NCBI GenBank assembly: GCA_013298625.1
Contig: JAAFIF010000028.1
Span: 1 to 64,000 of the forward strand
Reading direction: 5' to 3'
DNA: 64,000 bases
Origin: Myxococcales bacterium
GTDB lineage: Bacteria > Myxococcota_A > Polyangia > Polyangiales > Ga0077539
Numbering within the stretch: the stretch's first letter is position 1; every line of letters starts with the position of its first letter. The notes beneath the pieces are model-generated. The model worked only from the letters and a program-made list of their open reading frames with translations. It was not told the DNA's origin and did no database searches. Shown piece by piece: positions 1-9,940 of this stretch. Position numbers and translations under genes: made by a program.

Positions 1-130
1 GCGTCCGCCTGGCCTACGAGTGGCGCCCGGTTGAACGCGATGGCAGAGCGATTCCGCCAGCGCCACTCAGGCATGTCGTCGCCCCATCGCTGCGCACGCT
101 TCGACGCTGGTGACTGAGGTCCACCACGAC

Positions 131-345
131 TCCATTGGCTAGGGCAGGCGGACGCCTCGCCCGCTCCGCGACGCTTCGTCGCGCAAAGCCCGGGGGCTCG
201 TCTCCCGGGCGTGGGGCGAGCGTGGCTCCGGGCCCCTTCGCTGTTTCTCCACACAGGTCTTGGGCAACCATGAGCCCTTGGGCTCCTCGCCCCTTCACCT
301 GTGATTTTCCAGGCAGAATCTCGGCAACCATGAGGCCCAAGTGGC
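131..345 (+). repeat. Mosaic intergenic repeat, copy A (modules ATTGGCTAG / GGCTCGTCTCCCGGGCGTG..CGAGCGTGGCTCCG / CTTCGCTGTTTCTCC / TTGGGCAACCATGAG / CTTCACCTGTGATTTTCC)
   Basis: Direct comparison with 12190-12383 and 12545-12735: the same sequence blocks occur in a different order. Confidence 0.8.
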
Positions 346-385
346 CGGGCATCCGAGCCCTTCGCGTCGAGTCCCCGCTCAGCGC

Positions 386-1456
386 TCAGCGACGCTCGGG
401 ATGCTCGCGCTCGGGTTGATCGAACCACTCCCAGCCGAAGCGTCCGCGGTGCACGTTGATGCGCACAGGCGCGCCCGTCGCGAAGATCGCGGTCATCGTC
501 GTCGAGAGCACCAGCGTGACCGGCGCCCCGCCCTCGCGAACGGGCGCGAGCGTCACGTTGAGCGTTCGGTTGCGCCCCTGCGTGAGCCGCGATTCAGTCA
601 CCCGCGTGCGCGCCACGGTCGGCTGGGACGTGTCGAGCAACACGTTGAGCGCGGGCAGCGCGACGGGCCCGGTGATCGCACAACAAAACACCAGGATCGC
701 CAGGGGAAGAGCCAGCAAGTCCATCGAGTTCGTGCGACCGCGCGCCACCGCCACCAGCGCCGCCGAGATCGCCACGCCGAGCGCCATCCCGATGAAGAAC
801 CCGAGCATCGTCGGGGTGCTCGAGTCGACGAGCGCCGAATACTCACTACCCTGCACGATCGTGGTGACCGCGGCGACCGGCGCCACCAACGCGACCGCGC
901 CCACCGCGGACTTGTCGCGCGTCGCGGAGGTCTGCGCGTCGTGGGCCAGCATCGACGCGAGCTTCACGAGCGGCTCGAAGCGCGCGCGCAGCGAGGCCTC
1001 GCTGAGCTCTGCGTCGCGCTCGAAGCCCCACGAGGCGCTGACGAGCGACGGGCCGTCGTAGAGCGCGACGGTCACCCCAGCGCCCATGAGCGCGGTGATC
1101 GCGTCGCGCACGGGCGCATCGAGCGTGGCGCGCGCCAGCGCGGGATCGCAGTCGGTGTCGAGGTAGTACGCGTCGTCGAAGCGCTCGTCTCCGACGAGGA
1201 CGGGTCGGTTGATCCGCAGCGCGACGCCGAGCGAATCCGTCGCGGTCTTCTCGCGTACGCGCACGCACGCGAGGCCTTTGGGCCCTGCGCCGAACGCGCC
1301 GCGGGCGGTGACGTCGGCGTGGATGCGCGCGGTGCGCCCCGCAGCGAAGCGCACGAGCAGCGGGCGACCGTCGATCGAGAGCGACCACTCGTCGCCCTTG
1401 CTCTCGGCGCCGAGGGCCTTCATGGACTCGAGAAAGACCTGGTACGACTCGATCAT
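386..1456 (-). CDS. Hypothetical membrane protein (two or more hydrophobic segments near the middle)
   Basis: 356-aa ORF; hydrophobic stretches TPTMLGFFIGMALGVAISAALVAVA and LLALPLAILVFCCAITGPVALPAL. Confidence 0.7.
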   Translation of the reverse strand: MIESYQVFLESMKALGAESKGDEWSLSIDGRPLLVRFAAGRTARIHADVTARGAFGAGPKGLACVRVREKTATDSLGVALRINRPVLVGDERFDDAYYLDTDCDPALARATLDAPVRDAITALMGAGVTVALYDGPSLVSASWGFERDAELSEASLRARFEPLVKLASMLAHDAQTSATRDKSAVGAVALVAPVAAVTTIVQGSEYSALVDSSTPTMLGFFIGMALGVAISAALVAVARGRTNSMDLLALPLAILVFCCAITGPVALPALNVLLDTSQPTVARTRVTESRLTQGRNRTLNVTLAPVREGGAPVTLVLSTTMTAIFATGAPVRINVHRGRFGWEWFDQPEREHPERR

Positions 1457-1493
1457 CGAAGCGGCTCAGGGTGCGCGCATCGTCCGAGATTCG

Positions 1494-3182
1494 TCAGGTA
1501 AAATCGTCGCGGATGATGCGCTCGATGTTGCGCTCTGCGAGGGCGGTGATGGTGAGCGCGGGGTTGACGCCTCCGGCGCTGCGGGGCAGCAGCGAGCCGT
1601 CGATCGCGTAGAGCTTGGGGTAGTTGTTGAGGCGGCCGAAGCTGTCCGTCGCGTCGCCGAGCACGCAGCCGCCGAGCGGGTGGTACGTGAAGTTGCTGAG
1701 GACGCCGTTGACGGTGACGTTGACGGTGGGCTGCGTTCCGTTGAGCGTCCCGCCGTTGCCCATGTTGAGGCGCTCGGCGAGGTTTTGCATGGCGCGCACA
1801 GAGATGTCGCCGGTGCCCATGGGCCAGTCGATGATGGTCTTGTCCTGCGCTTCGTCGTAGCGCATCGAGCCCGTCCCCACGTCGAGGGTCATGCCGAGGT
1901 GCAGCAAGCAGTTGCACTCGACGCCCGCGGGAAACTGCGCGTGCTCGACGAGCGCCGGGCTGATCGGGTTGGAGAAATCCGCGATGGCCTGGCCGCCGAA
2001 GCTCGCCTGGTTGGGCCCCGTGTTGGCGCCGACCATCCAGCGCATGAACATCGCGTTGCCGTTGTTGCCGAAGTTCTGCCCGACGCGCGCGTCGAGGTTG
2101 CGCAGCCCGCCGCGGTGCTTGGACTTGAGCAACAAGTGAGTCGTGCCGTAGGTGCCCGCGGCGAGAAACAGGTACTCGCAGTGGTAGACCTTGCGCTCGA
2201 GGGGGTTGCCCGCGGTGTCGATGCGCTCGACGGTCACCGCATAGCCGCTGCCGCCGGGCTGCTGCGCGATCTCTTTGACGACGTGCTGCGGCTCGATGCG
2301 GCACATGCCCGTGGCCTCTGCGTCGGCGAGGTACGTGCGGTCGAGCGAGAGCTTGCAGCCGTTGTTGTTGCCGTAGATCACTTCACCCGTGAGCGCGGAC
2401 GGTGGAATCGTCCCGGCCATTTCGCGGCGGATCACGTCCCAGTCGACCGAGAGATCGACCTGGGTCCACTCGATTCCGGCGCGCATCGCTTGCTCGCGCC
2501 ACACGCGCTCGGAGTTGAACGACGGGTGCGCGAGCACGTCCGCGGGGATCGTCGAGGCGCGCAGCTTCTGCCTCGCGCGGGGATAAAACGTGTCGCGAAA
2601 CTCGCCGTAGTCGAGGCGCGTGCCGAACGCGCGGGTGAACGCGCTCTCGCGAGGGGTCACCACGAAGCCGCCGTACACGACGGAGCCTCCGCCCACGGCC
2701 GCGCCCGCGTACGCGTTGATCCCGTTGCCCGAGATGCGCTCGAGCACGCCGATGAACTTTCGAAAGCGAAACACCGGGCCGAACGGCAGCTGCGACTCGG
2801 TGTGCAGCCACGTCGAGCGATGGTCCGGCAAGAGCAGCGACGCGAAGGTGTTGTACTGCGTCGTGATGGGCCAGCGCTTTCCGCGCTCGAGGATGACCGA
2901 GGCGATCCCGCGCTCGGCGAGGCGCAGGGCGGTCACGGCGCCGCCGAAGCCGCTGCCGACGATGAGCACGCGCGTGGTGACGATCCCGCCGTCGATGACC
3001 GCGGCGTCGGGCTGCGAGGCGACGTCGTCGACGCTCGCGTCCATCTCTGCGCTCATCGCGTCCGCGGCAGAGTCCGCGCCGCTGTCTGCCGACGGTCGCG
3101 CAGGAGGGCTGCAGCGCGCGGCCATGGCGCCTACGCCGACGGTCGCGGAGTAACGAAGAAGTGAGCGGCGGTTGAGCTTCAT
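1494..3182 (-). CDS. GMC-type FAD-dependent oxidoreductase, cholesterol-oxidase-like, with N-terminal signal/lipobox
   Basis: Rossmann motif VLIVGSGFGGAVTALRLAERG; GNNGNAMF; C-terminal HPLGGCVLGDATDSFGRL..LYAIDGSLLP; start MKLNRRSLLRYSATVGVGAMAARC. Confidence 0.88.
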   Translation of the reverse strand: MKLNRRSLLRYSATVGVGAMAARCSPPARPSADSGADSAADAMSAEMDASVDDVASQPDAAVIDGGIVTTRVLIVGSGFGGAVTALRLAERGIASVILERGKRWPITTQYNTFASLLLPDHRSTWLHTESQLPFGPVFRFRKFIGVLERISGNGINAYAGAAVGGGSVVYGGFVVTPRESAFTRAFGTRLDYGEFRDTFYPRARQKLRASTIPADVLAHPSFNSERVWREQAMRAGIEWTQVDLSVDWDVIRREMAGTIPPSALTGEVIYGNNNGCKLSLDRTYLADAEATGMCRIEPQHVVKEIAQQPGGSGYAVTVERIDTAGNPLERKVYHCEYLFLAAGTYGTTHLLLKSKHRGGLRNLDARVGQNFGNNGNAMFMRWMVGANTGPNQASFGGQAIADFSNPISPALVEHAQFPAGVECNCLLHLGMTLDVGTGSMRYDEAQDKTIIDWPMGTGDISVRAMQNLAERLNMGNGGTLNGTQPTVNVTVNGVLSNFTYHPLGGCVLGDATDSFGRLNNYPKLYAIDGSLLPRSAGGVNPALTITALAERNIERIIRDDFT

Positions 3183-3259
3183 GCGAGGCCGCGAATGTAC
3201 CGCGCAGAGAATCGTGACTGAGTCGTCGCGACATGCGTTTGTCGGACAATTTGCAGTGA

Positions 3260-3299
3260 ATGACGAACGTCGATGGCGAGTGTCACTGGCGTTCGTCAT
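3260..3299. promoter_or_regulatory. Perfect 10-bp inverted repeat ATGACGAACG-N20-CGTTCGTCAT in a divergent promoter region
   Basis: Read directly; arms 3260-3269 and 3290-3299, between divergent CDSs starting at 3182(-) and 3371(+). Confidence 0.5.
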
Positions 3300-3370
3300 C
3301 ACGTTCGCGCGCGTCGTAGCGCGAGGTGGCTCTGTTACGTTCGCGGGTAGCAGAGACGAGAGAGCCAACG

Positions 3371-4099
3371 ATGAACACTGCGCGACGATGGGTTGCCTTC
3401 GGCGCGCTCGCGGCGACGATCGCTGCGAGCGGGTGCGGAACGAACGTAGCGACGACGTTTCCCTCGGGCCTCGAGCCCTGGGAAGAGATGAACCGCGCGA
3501 CGCCGCCGACGTCGATGACGGGCGAGCGGTTTCCCGAGACGCTGAGCGTGGCGCGTCGGCAGTGGACGATCCCTGGCACCACTACACGCATCCCGTCCGT
3601 GCACGCGAGGGCGTTTATTCAGCAGCCGATCGCGACGGTGTTCGCCGCGGCGCGCGACCCTCAGACGGGCCGCGACCCGACCGCGAGCCACGGCTTCTCT
3701 GTGGTCGCGTGGCAGACCGACCCGATGTACGCGTTTACGTATCGCACCCACGTGATCGTCAACGCCGTGATCACCCTCATGTGGAACGTCGACTGGCGCC
3801 ACGGCGTCGTCGACGGCACCGCGGCCGCCCCGCGCGTGACCGCCTCGCGCTGGCAAAAGACCATGGGCTCGAGCGAGATCGAGATCATCGAAGGCTCGCT
3901 GGTCCTTCGCGCGGTCGACGGCGAGCCCAACGTCACCGAAGTGCTCTACCAGTATCACTTGAAGGCCCCGTTCTCGTCGCACGCGACCATCGAGGACTAC
4001 CTCGCGGTGATCTTCGGGCGCCTGAAAGACCGCGCGCACGGCCGCGCCCTGATGCCCAACGACTGCACCGACTGCCCTCCCCCGCCGGCGGGTTATTGA
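3371..4099 (+). CDS. Hypothetical lipoprotein
   Basis: Signal peptide/lipobox MNTARRWVAFGALAATIAASGCG; 242 aa. Confidence 0.7.
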   Translation: MNTARRWVAFGALAATIAASGCGTNVATTFPSGLEPWEEMNRATPPTSMTGERFPETLSVARRQWTIPGTTTRIPSVHARAFIQQPIATVFAAARDPQTGRDPTASHGFSVVAWQTDPMYAFTYRTHVIVNAVITLMWNVDWRHGVVDGTAAAPRVTASRWQKTMGSSEIEIIEGSLVLRAVDGEPNVTEVLYQYHLKAPFSSHATIEDYLAVIFGRLKDRAHGRALMPNDCTDCPPPPAGY

Positions 4100-4183
4100 A
4101 GGGCTAGCGCCTCGGCGACGGCCCCGTAGAATGAAAGCTCACGGGCGACGTCTCTGCACGAACTGCAAAGGGCACACGGATCC

Positions 4184-4720
4184 ATGACGACCCTGACTCG
4201 ACGCTCTGCACTCGCGCTTCCGGCGGCCCTCGGCGGGCTCGCGCTGCCACGAATCTCCGCGGCTGAGCCGCGGGTGGGCGCTGCGTTTCCCAGCTTTTCT
4301 GCGCACGACTTGAATGGTGGTGCGCACTCGCACAGAGAGCTCACCGGCCGACGCAGGTTCGTCGCGGCCATCACTGGGATGGACGCGTCCGAGCCCATGC
4401 GCGCGTGGCTCGACCAGGCCGAGTCGCGCCTCGGTCGCTCGCGCGGCAACGTGCACGCGCTGGTCGCGCTCGAGCTGTCGTTTATCGCCTTCGACGGGAT
4501 CGTGCGCAGCCAGGCGCGCTCGCACACGCCCAGCCACCGATGGCCCTTCGTGTGGATGGAGCGCGACGGCAGCCTCACGCGGCAGCTCGGTCTGCCCAAC
4601 GGCCACGCGCAGCCGTGGGCGTACATCCTCGAGCCCAACGGCACGGTGAGCCGCTGGATTCACGGGCCGGTGAGCCACCCCGACGCCCCCGCGTTTTGGA
4701 CAGCGCTGATGGCTCCGTAG
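4184..4720 (+). CDS. Hypothetical exported protein (Tat-like leader), possibly thioredoxin-fold
   Basis: MTTLTRRSALALPAALGGLALPRISAAEPRVGAAFPSFSAHDLNG resembles the N-terminus of AhpC/TSA-like proteins; weak. Confidence 0.6.
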   Translation: MTTLTRRSALALPAALGGLALPRISAAEPRVGAAFPSFSAHDLNGGAHSHRELTGRRRFVAAITGMDASEPMRAWLDQAESRLGRSRGNVHALVALELSFIAFDGIVRSQARSHTPSHRWPFVWMERDGSLTRQLGLPNGHAQPWAYILEPNGTVSRWIHGPVSHPDAPAFWTALMAP

Positions 4721-4748
4721 CGCGAGCCGTCAACGGTTCAACGCCGTT

Positions 4749-6269
4749 TCAGAAGAAGCCCATGGGCTTGGGGTCGTAGCTGACCAGCACGTTCTTGGTC
4801 TGCTGGTAGTGCGCGAGCATCATCTTGTGCGTCTCGCGGCCGATGCCCGACTGCTTGTACCCGCCGAACGCCGCGTGCGCGGGGTACAGGTGATAGCAGT
4901 TGGTCCACACGCGGCCCGCTTGCAGCGAGCGCGCGGCGTTGTACGCGGTGTGCGTGTTGCGGGTCCACACGCCAGCGCCGAGGCCGTACGCCGAGTCGTT
5001 GGCGATCTCGATGGCGCTGTCGTAGTCGTCGAAGGACGCGACGGACACGACCGGCCCGAAGATCTCTTCTTGAAAGATCCGCTGCTTGTTGTGGCCTTCG
5101 AACACCGTGGGCATCACGTAGTAGCCGCCGTCGAGCTCGCCGCCGAGCTGCGCGCGCTCGCCGCCGTGGCGAAGCTTCGCGCCTTCGGCCTTGCCGATCT
5201 CGATGTAGCCGAGGATCTTCTCGAGCTGCTCTTTCGAGGCCTGCGCGCCGACGCGCGTGTCGGTGTCGAGGGGATTTCCTGGCGTGGTGTCGCCGAGGCG
5301 CTTGACCGCGAGCGAGAGAAACTCGTCGTAGATCGAGCGCTGAATGAGCGCGCGCGAGGGGCACGTGCACACCTCGCCCTGGTTGAGGGCGAACATCGCG
5401 AAGCCTTCGAGGGCCTTCTGGCGAAAGTCATCGTCCTTGGCGAGGACGTCTTCGAAGAAGAGGTTCGGAGACTTTCCGCCGAGCTCGAGGGTCACCGGAA
5501 TGATGTTCTCTGCGGCGTACTGCATGATGAGCCGCCCGGTGCCCGTCTCGCCGGTGAACGCCACCTTGGCGATGCGCTTGTTGAGCGCGAGGGGCTTGCC
5601 CGCTTCGACGCCGAACCCGTTGACGATGTTGACCACGCCGGGCGGGACGACCTTCGAGACGAGCTCGGCCCAGAGCATGATCGTCGCGGGCGTCTGCTCG
5701 GCGGGCTTGAGCACCACGCAGTTGCCCGCCGCCAGCGCGGGGGCCAACTTCCACGCGGCCATGAGCAAGGGAAAGTTCCACGGGATGATCTGTCCCACCA
5801 CGCCGAGCGGCTCTTTGAAGTGGTAGGCCACGGTCATCGGGTCGAGCTCGGCGAGCGAGCCCTCCTCCGCGCGCAAGCACCCGGCGAAGTACCGAAAGTG
5901 ATCGATCGCGAGCGGGACGTCCGCGGCCAGCGTCTCGCGAATGGGCTTTCCGTTGTCCCACGTCTCCGAGAGCGCGAGCAGCTCGAGGTTGGCCTCCATC
6001 ACGTCGGCGATCTTGTTGAGCACCTTGGCGCGGTCGGTCGGCGAGGTCTTCGCCCAGCGGTTCTTCGCGGCGTGCGCAGCGTCGAGCGCCTTCTCGATGT
6101 CCTCGGCCGTCGAGCGCGCCACCTCGCAGAACGCCCGCCCCGTCACGGGCGTGATGTTCTCGAAGTACTGGCCCTTCGCGGGCTGCACGAACTCGCCGCC
6201 GATGAAATTGTCGTAGCGCGAGCGAAAGTTCAGGCGAGCTCCGGTCGTGTTCGGTTGTTCGTAGCGCAT
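4749..6269 (-). CDS. NAD(P)-dependent aldehyde dehydrogenase
   Basis: [75 protein letters not shown] (catalytic Cys), [10 protein letters not shown]. Confidence 0.96.
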   Translation of the reverse strand: MRYEQPNTTGARLNFRSRYDNFIGGEFVQPAKGQYFENITPVTGRAFCEVARSTAEDIEKALDAAHAAKNRWAKTSPTDRAKVLNKIADVMEANLELLALSETWDNGKPIRETLAADVPLAIDHFRYFAGCLRAEEGSLAELDPMTVAYHFKEPLGVVGQIIPWNFPLLMAAWKLAPALAAGNCVVLKPAEQTPATIMLWAELVSKVVPPGVVNIVNGFGVEAGKPLALNKRIAKVAFTGETGTGRLIMQYAAENIIPVTLELGGKSPNLFFEDVLAKDDDFRQKALEGFAMFALNQGEVCTCPSRALIQRSIYDEFLSLAVKRLGDTTPGNPLDTDTRVGAQASKEQLEKILGYIEIGKAEGAKLRHGGERAQLGGELDGGYYVMPTVFEGHNKQRIFQEEIFGPVVSVASFDDYDSAIEIANDSAYGLGAGVWTRNTHTAYNAARSLQAGRVWTNCYHLYPAHAAFGGYKQSGIGRETHKMMLAHYQQTKNVLVSYDPKPMGFF

Positions 6270-6484
6270 CGTAGACCCCTTCGATTCGTGGCGGCCGAGT
6301 TGAATTGTGGTGCCGAGAGTCACCGCTGGCTCTCTGTGCGGACGAGGCTTGTGCAGCGACCGCGCCAAGGGCTTTCTTCAACGCTCTCGCGGGCGACGCG
6401 CCGCGGCATGGAGCGTTTCGCTACACTCCACTGTCGCGAGGCGAAACACAGGCGATCCGTTGTCTTCTCGACGCGCCGAGTGTC

Positions 6485-8416
6485 ATGCTCGAGGCCATGG
6501 AAGCGCTGCTGCTCGACGACGTGTCCGAGTCGCTGTGGAGCGAGTTTCACCGCGACGACCGCGGCGCTCCATCGAGCGCCCTCGCCCTCCCGCACCTCTC
6601 GCGCTGGGCCCGCGCGAAGAAGCTCGGCGCCCCGCTCGACGGCGGCCGCGACGATCACCTCATCGAGCGAGGCTCGGGCTTGCAGTCGCGCCTCGAGCGC
6701 GTCGAGCCGCTGCTCATCGACGCCCGCGCCGTCCTCGACGACGCCGCGGCGGTCATCGCAGAGCGCGATTTCGTCCTGCTCGTCACCGACGACGAAGGCG
6801 TGATCGTTCGCCGCGCCGGGGGCGGCGGGTTCGCTGACGAGTCCAAGCGCGTGCGGCTGATCGAAGGCGCGCACTGGAGCGAGCGAGCCCGCGGCACCAA
6901 CGCCATCGGGACCGCCCTCTCCGAAGGGCGCCCCACGGTCGTGCGCGGCCACGCCCACTCGGGCCAGCGGTTTCATCAGCTCGTGTGCAGCGCGGCCCCG
7001 GTGCGCAGCGCCGACGGCGCCGTGCTCGCGGTGATCGACGCGACCTCGGGCATGGGCCGCCACGACGCGGACGTGGGCTTCATCGTGCGGGCCACGGCGC
7101 GCGCGCTCGAAGAGGTCCTTCGTCTTCGCGCCTACGCGTCGGCGGGCGCAGCCGTCGCGCGCACGCTCGCGCGGTCGATCGAGCGCATGAGCTGCCCTGC
7201 GATCGTCGTCGAGTCCAACGCGACGATCCGCAAGGCCAACGACGCAGCGCGCGCGGTCCTGCGGCTGAGCGAAGGGCAGTCGGTGACGACGGCGCTCGGG
7301 CTACGTTGGGAGGACCTGCGCGACGACGCCCTGCGCTCGACGCCGCGCGCCATCGAAATCAATCAACAGCAGTTCGTGCTGAAGACCGAGGCGATCTTGG
7401 GGCGCGACGGCGCGGTGCTCGCGGTGCTCGCGGTGATCGAGCGCGCGCAGCGACCGAGCGTCGCGTCCGCGAAGAGCGCGAGCAAAGGGCCCGACGCGTT
7501 TGGGGCGATCTTCGCGGAGGACGAGGCGATGAGCGCGTCGATCGCGAGGGCGCGGCGCTTCGCGACGACGGACGTCCCGATCGTGCTGCTCGGCGAGACG
7601 GGCTCGGGCAAAGAGCTGATGGCGCGGGCGATCCACGACGGGAGCAAGCGCGCGGCGGCGCCGTTCATCGCGTTGAATTGTGGTGCGGTGGCCCCGCAGC
7701 TGCTCGAGGCCGAGCTGTTCGGCGCGGCGCCGCACGCGTTTACCGGCGCGGATCCGCGCGGACGAACCGGTCTCTTCGAGGCCGCCCACGGCGGAACGCT
7801 CTTTCTCGACGAGGTGGCAGAGATGCCCGTCGCGATGCAGGCCGCGCTCTTGCGCGTGCTCGAGAGCGGAGAGCTGCGGCGCGTGGGCGAGGCGCGCTCG
7901 CGCTCGGTGGACGTTCGACTGGTGTGCGCGACGTGCAGAGACCTCGAGCAGCTCGTGCGCGAGGGGACGTTTCGCAGCGATTTGTTCTACCGCTTGAAGG
8001 GCGTCTCGCTCACGTTGCCCGCGCTGCGCGCGCGGACGGACCGGGTCGAGCTCGCGCGGCACCTCTTGGCGCGCAAGGGATCGACCGCGACGCTCTCGGC
8101 GAGCGCAGAGCACTCGATCCGCACGCACCGTTGGCCGGGCAACATCCGCGAGCTGCGCAGCGCCCTCGACGTCGCGATCGCCCTGTGCGACGGCGACGAG
8201 CTCACCGCCGAGCACCTGCCGCTGACCGTCGATGCGCAGCCCGACGCGGGCGCCGAGCGGCCCGTGATGCTCACCGAGGTCGAGGGCTCGGTCGTTCGAC
8301 GGGTGCTCAGCGAAGTGGCCGGCAACGTGAGCGCGGCGGCCAAGCGGCTCGGCGTCGCGCGCAGCACGCTCTACCGCATGATGCGCAAGCACGGGCTGAG
8401 CGTCGAGCCCGAGTGA
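6485..8416 (+). CDS. Sigma54-dependent enhancer-binding protein, AcoR-like (GAF-like N-terminus, AAA+, Fis HTH)
   Basis: GETGSGKELMARAIH (Walker A), GGTLFLDEVAEMP (Walker B), HAFTGA loop, C-terminal GNVSAAAKRLGVARSTLYRMMRKHGL. Confidence 0.93.
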   Translation: MLEAMEALLLDDVSESLWSEFHRDDRGAPSSALALPHLSRWARAKKLGAPLDGGRDDHLIERGSGLQSRLERVEPLLIDARAVLDDAAAVIAERDFVLLVTDDEGVIVRRAGGGGFADESKRVRLIEGAHWSERARGTNAIGTALSEGRPTVVRGHAHSGQRFHQLVCSAAPVRSADGAVLAVIDATSGMGRHDADVGFIVRATARALEEVLRLRAYASAGAAVARTLARSIERMSCPAIVVESNATIRKANDAARAVLRLSEGQSVTTALGLRWEDLRDDALRSTPRAIEINQQQFVLKTEAILGRDGAVLAVLAVIERAQRPSVASAKSASKGPDAFGAIFAEDEAMSASIARARRFATTDVPIVLLGETGSGKELMARAIHDGSKRAAAPFIALNCGAVAPQLLEAELFGAAPHAFTGADPRGRTGLFEAAHGGTLFLDEVAEMPVAMQAALLRVLESGELRRVGEARSRSVDVRLVCATCRDLEQLVREGTFRSDLFYRLKGVSLTLPALRARTDRVELARHLLARKGSTATLSASAEHSIRTHRWPGNIRELRSALDVAIALCDGDELTAEHLPLTVDAQPDAGAERPVMLTEVEGSVVRRVLSEVAGNVSAAAKRLGVARSTLYRMMRKHGLSVEPE

Positions 8417-8422
8417 GCGCGC

Positions 8423-9940
8423 TCAGCCGCCCTTGAGCCGCCACGCGACGCGCAGGGCCATGGCCATGATCGTCCACTGGGGGTTCACGCCGAGGCTGGT
8501 GGGCAAGATGCTGCCGTCGGCGACGTAGACGTTGTTGGTGTCCCAGACCTTTCCTGTGGCGTCGACGACGCTGCGATCGGGGGACGATCCCATGTGGCAC
8601 GTGCCGAGCGGGTGCTGCGACGAGCACTCGAGCTTGCGGCCGTGGACGCGGTCGAGGTCGAGCGAGGCGAGCTTGTCGGGGGTCACAGAATCCAGGCCGA
8701 ACACCGGAAGAAACACCTCGCGCGCGCCGGCGGCGAAGAAGATCTCGGCCATGCGCTTCAACGCGATCGCGATCTTGGGGCGGTCGCGCTTCGTCATGCG
8801 ATAGGTCATCAAGGGCTCGCGGCGAAAGGGGACGTTCCACACGGCGCCCCCGCCATCGTCGTGGATCATCACGCCGAACATCGCGAGGTGGCCGACGTTC
8901 TGGCGCAGCTTCGCGTGGGATTTTCCGAAGCCCGGCATCGTCGCGGCCAAGATCCCGTTGGGCACGAACACGCTGTTGAACACCATCCCGTCGTGCTCGA
9001 AGTGCTTCGTGTACGCGCTCTGCAGCGCGCCCTCCCAGCCCCGGACCGGGTCGTCGAAGCGGCCGATCACGCGAAAGCTCGGGTGCAGCGTGAGGTTCTT
9101 TCCGAGCGCGCCCGAGCGACGACCGAGGCCGCTTCGCGCGAGGATCTGCGGCGTGTACATCGCTCCGGCCGCGAGCACCACGCGCTTGCACTGGATGCGA
9201 ACGGCGGTGTTGGGCGCTCCGTAGCGCCCGTCGAGCAGCGAGCCCGAGACGCTCGTCGCCTCGTTGCCGCGAAAGTGAATCTTCTCGACCAGCACGTCGC
9301 TGAAGATCTTGGCCCCTGCGGCCACGGCGCGCGGCAGGTACGTCTTGTCCACGCTGAGCTTGGCGCCGTGGGGACAGCCGAAGTTGCAGCGTCCGCAGCC
9401 GTTGCAGCCGAGCGTGTTTCGCTGCATCGAATCGAAGCGAATCCCGAGCTTCTCTCCGCCCTCTGCGAAGAGCTTCGTGCTCTTCGATCGCAGCGACTCG
9501 GGGACGTCTTCGATGTGAATGTCCTCGGCGACCTGGTCGAACCAGCGCTGCATGGGCTTCGGGCCGAGGTCGTCGATCGCGAGCTCTTTGGCCCACTCGT
9601 CGAGCACGTGCTCGGGCGCGCGAAAGCACACGCCGCCGGTGAGCGCCGACGAGCCGCCCACCATGCGACCGGCGGTGACGTTGATCGAAGGCGAGTCGCC
9701 GAGGCCGACGGCGAGGGTCATCGCGCCGTCGCGCCAGGCGTGGCGGACGGACTCGCTCGGGCGCAGCCTTCCCTGTGTTTCGCCAGGGATATTGGGGCCC
9801 TCTTCGAGCACGATCACGCGCTCTCCGGCCTCGGCGAGCGTGGCCGCGACCGGCGCGCCGCCGGACCCAGAGCCCACCACGACGGTGTCGCACTCGAGCT
9901 CGAGGGGGCTGCCGTGCAAGCGTCCAGAGTGGACCGTCAT
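8423..9940 (-). CDS. GMC oxidoreductase, long-chain alcohol oxidase-like, with Cys-rich segment
   Basis: DTVVVGSGSGGAPVAATLAEAGERVIVLEEG; GCNGCGRCNFGCPHGAKLSVDKTYLP; SQHPLGTCHMGSSPDRSVVDATGKV. Confidence 0.92.
   Translation of the reverse strand: MTVHSGRLHGSPLELECDTVVVGSGSGGAPVAATLAEAGERVIVLEEGPNIPGETQGRLRPSESVRHAWRDGAMTLAVGLGDSPSINVTAGRMVGGSSALTGGVCFRAPEHVLDEWAKELAIDDLGPKPMQRWFDQVAEDIHIEDVPESLRSKSTKLFAEGGEKLGIRFDSMQRNTLGCNGCGRCNFGCPHGAKLSVDKTYLPRAVAAGAKIFSDVLVEKIHFRGNEATSVSGSLLDGRYGAPNTAVRIQCKRVVLAAGAMYTPQILARSGLGRRSGALGKNLTLHPSFRVIGRFDDPVRGWEGALQSAYTKHFEHDGMVFNSVFVPNGILAATMPGFGKSHAKLRQNVGHLAMFGVMIHDDGGGAVWNVPFRREPLMTYRMTKRDRPKIAIALKRMAEIFFAAGAREVFLPVFGLDSVTPDKLASLDLDRVHGRKLECSSQHPLGTCHMGSSPDRSVVDATGKVWDTNNVYVADGSILPTSLGVNPQWTIMAMALRVAWRLKGG

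Noticed and set aside
1-108. Possible C-terminal fragment of a gene (VRLAYEWRPVERDGRAI...)
   Set aside because: Too short at the window edge to support.
14-352. Small ORFs across the repeats (14-352 -, 12248-12502 +, 12507-12752 -) encoding similar MVAQxLxGETAAKGP peptides
   Set aside because: Similarity follows from the shared DNA repeat; modules are reordered, there is no RBS or consistent start, and stop-free frames are common at this GC.
341-6803. Long + strand ORFs such as 341-1501, 1209-3164 and 4809-6803, and similar long ORFs throughout
   Set aside because: Arg/Ala/His/Asp-rich shadow frames opposite well-supported CDSs, as expected in very GC-rich DNA.
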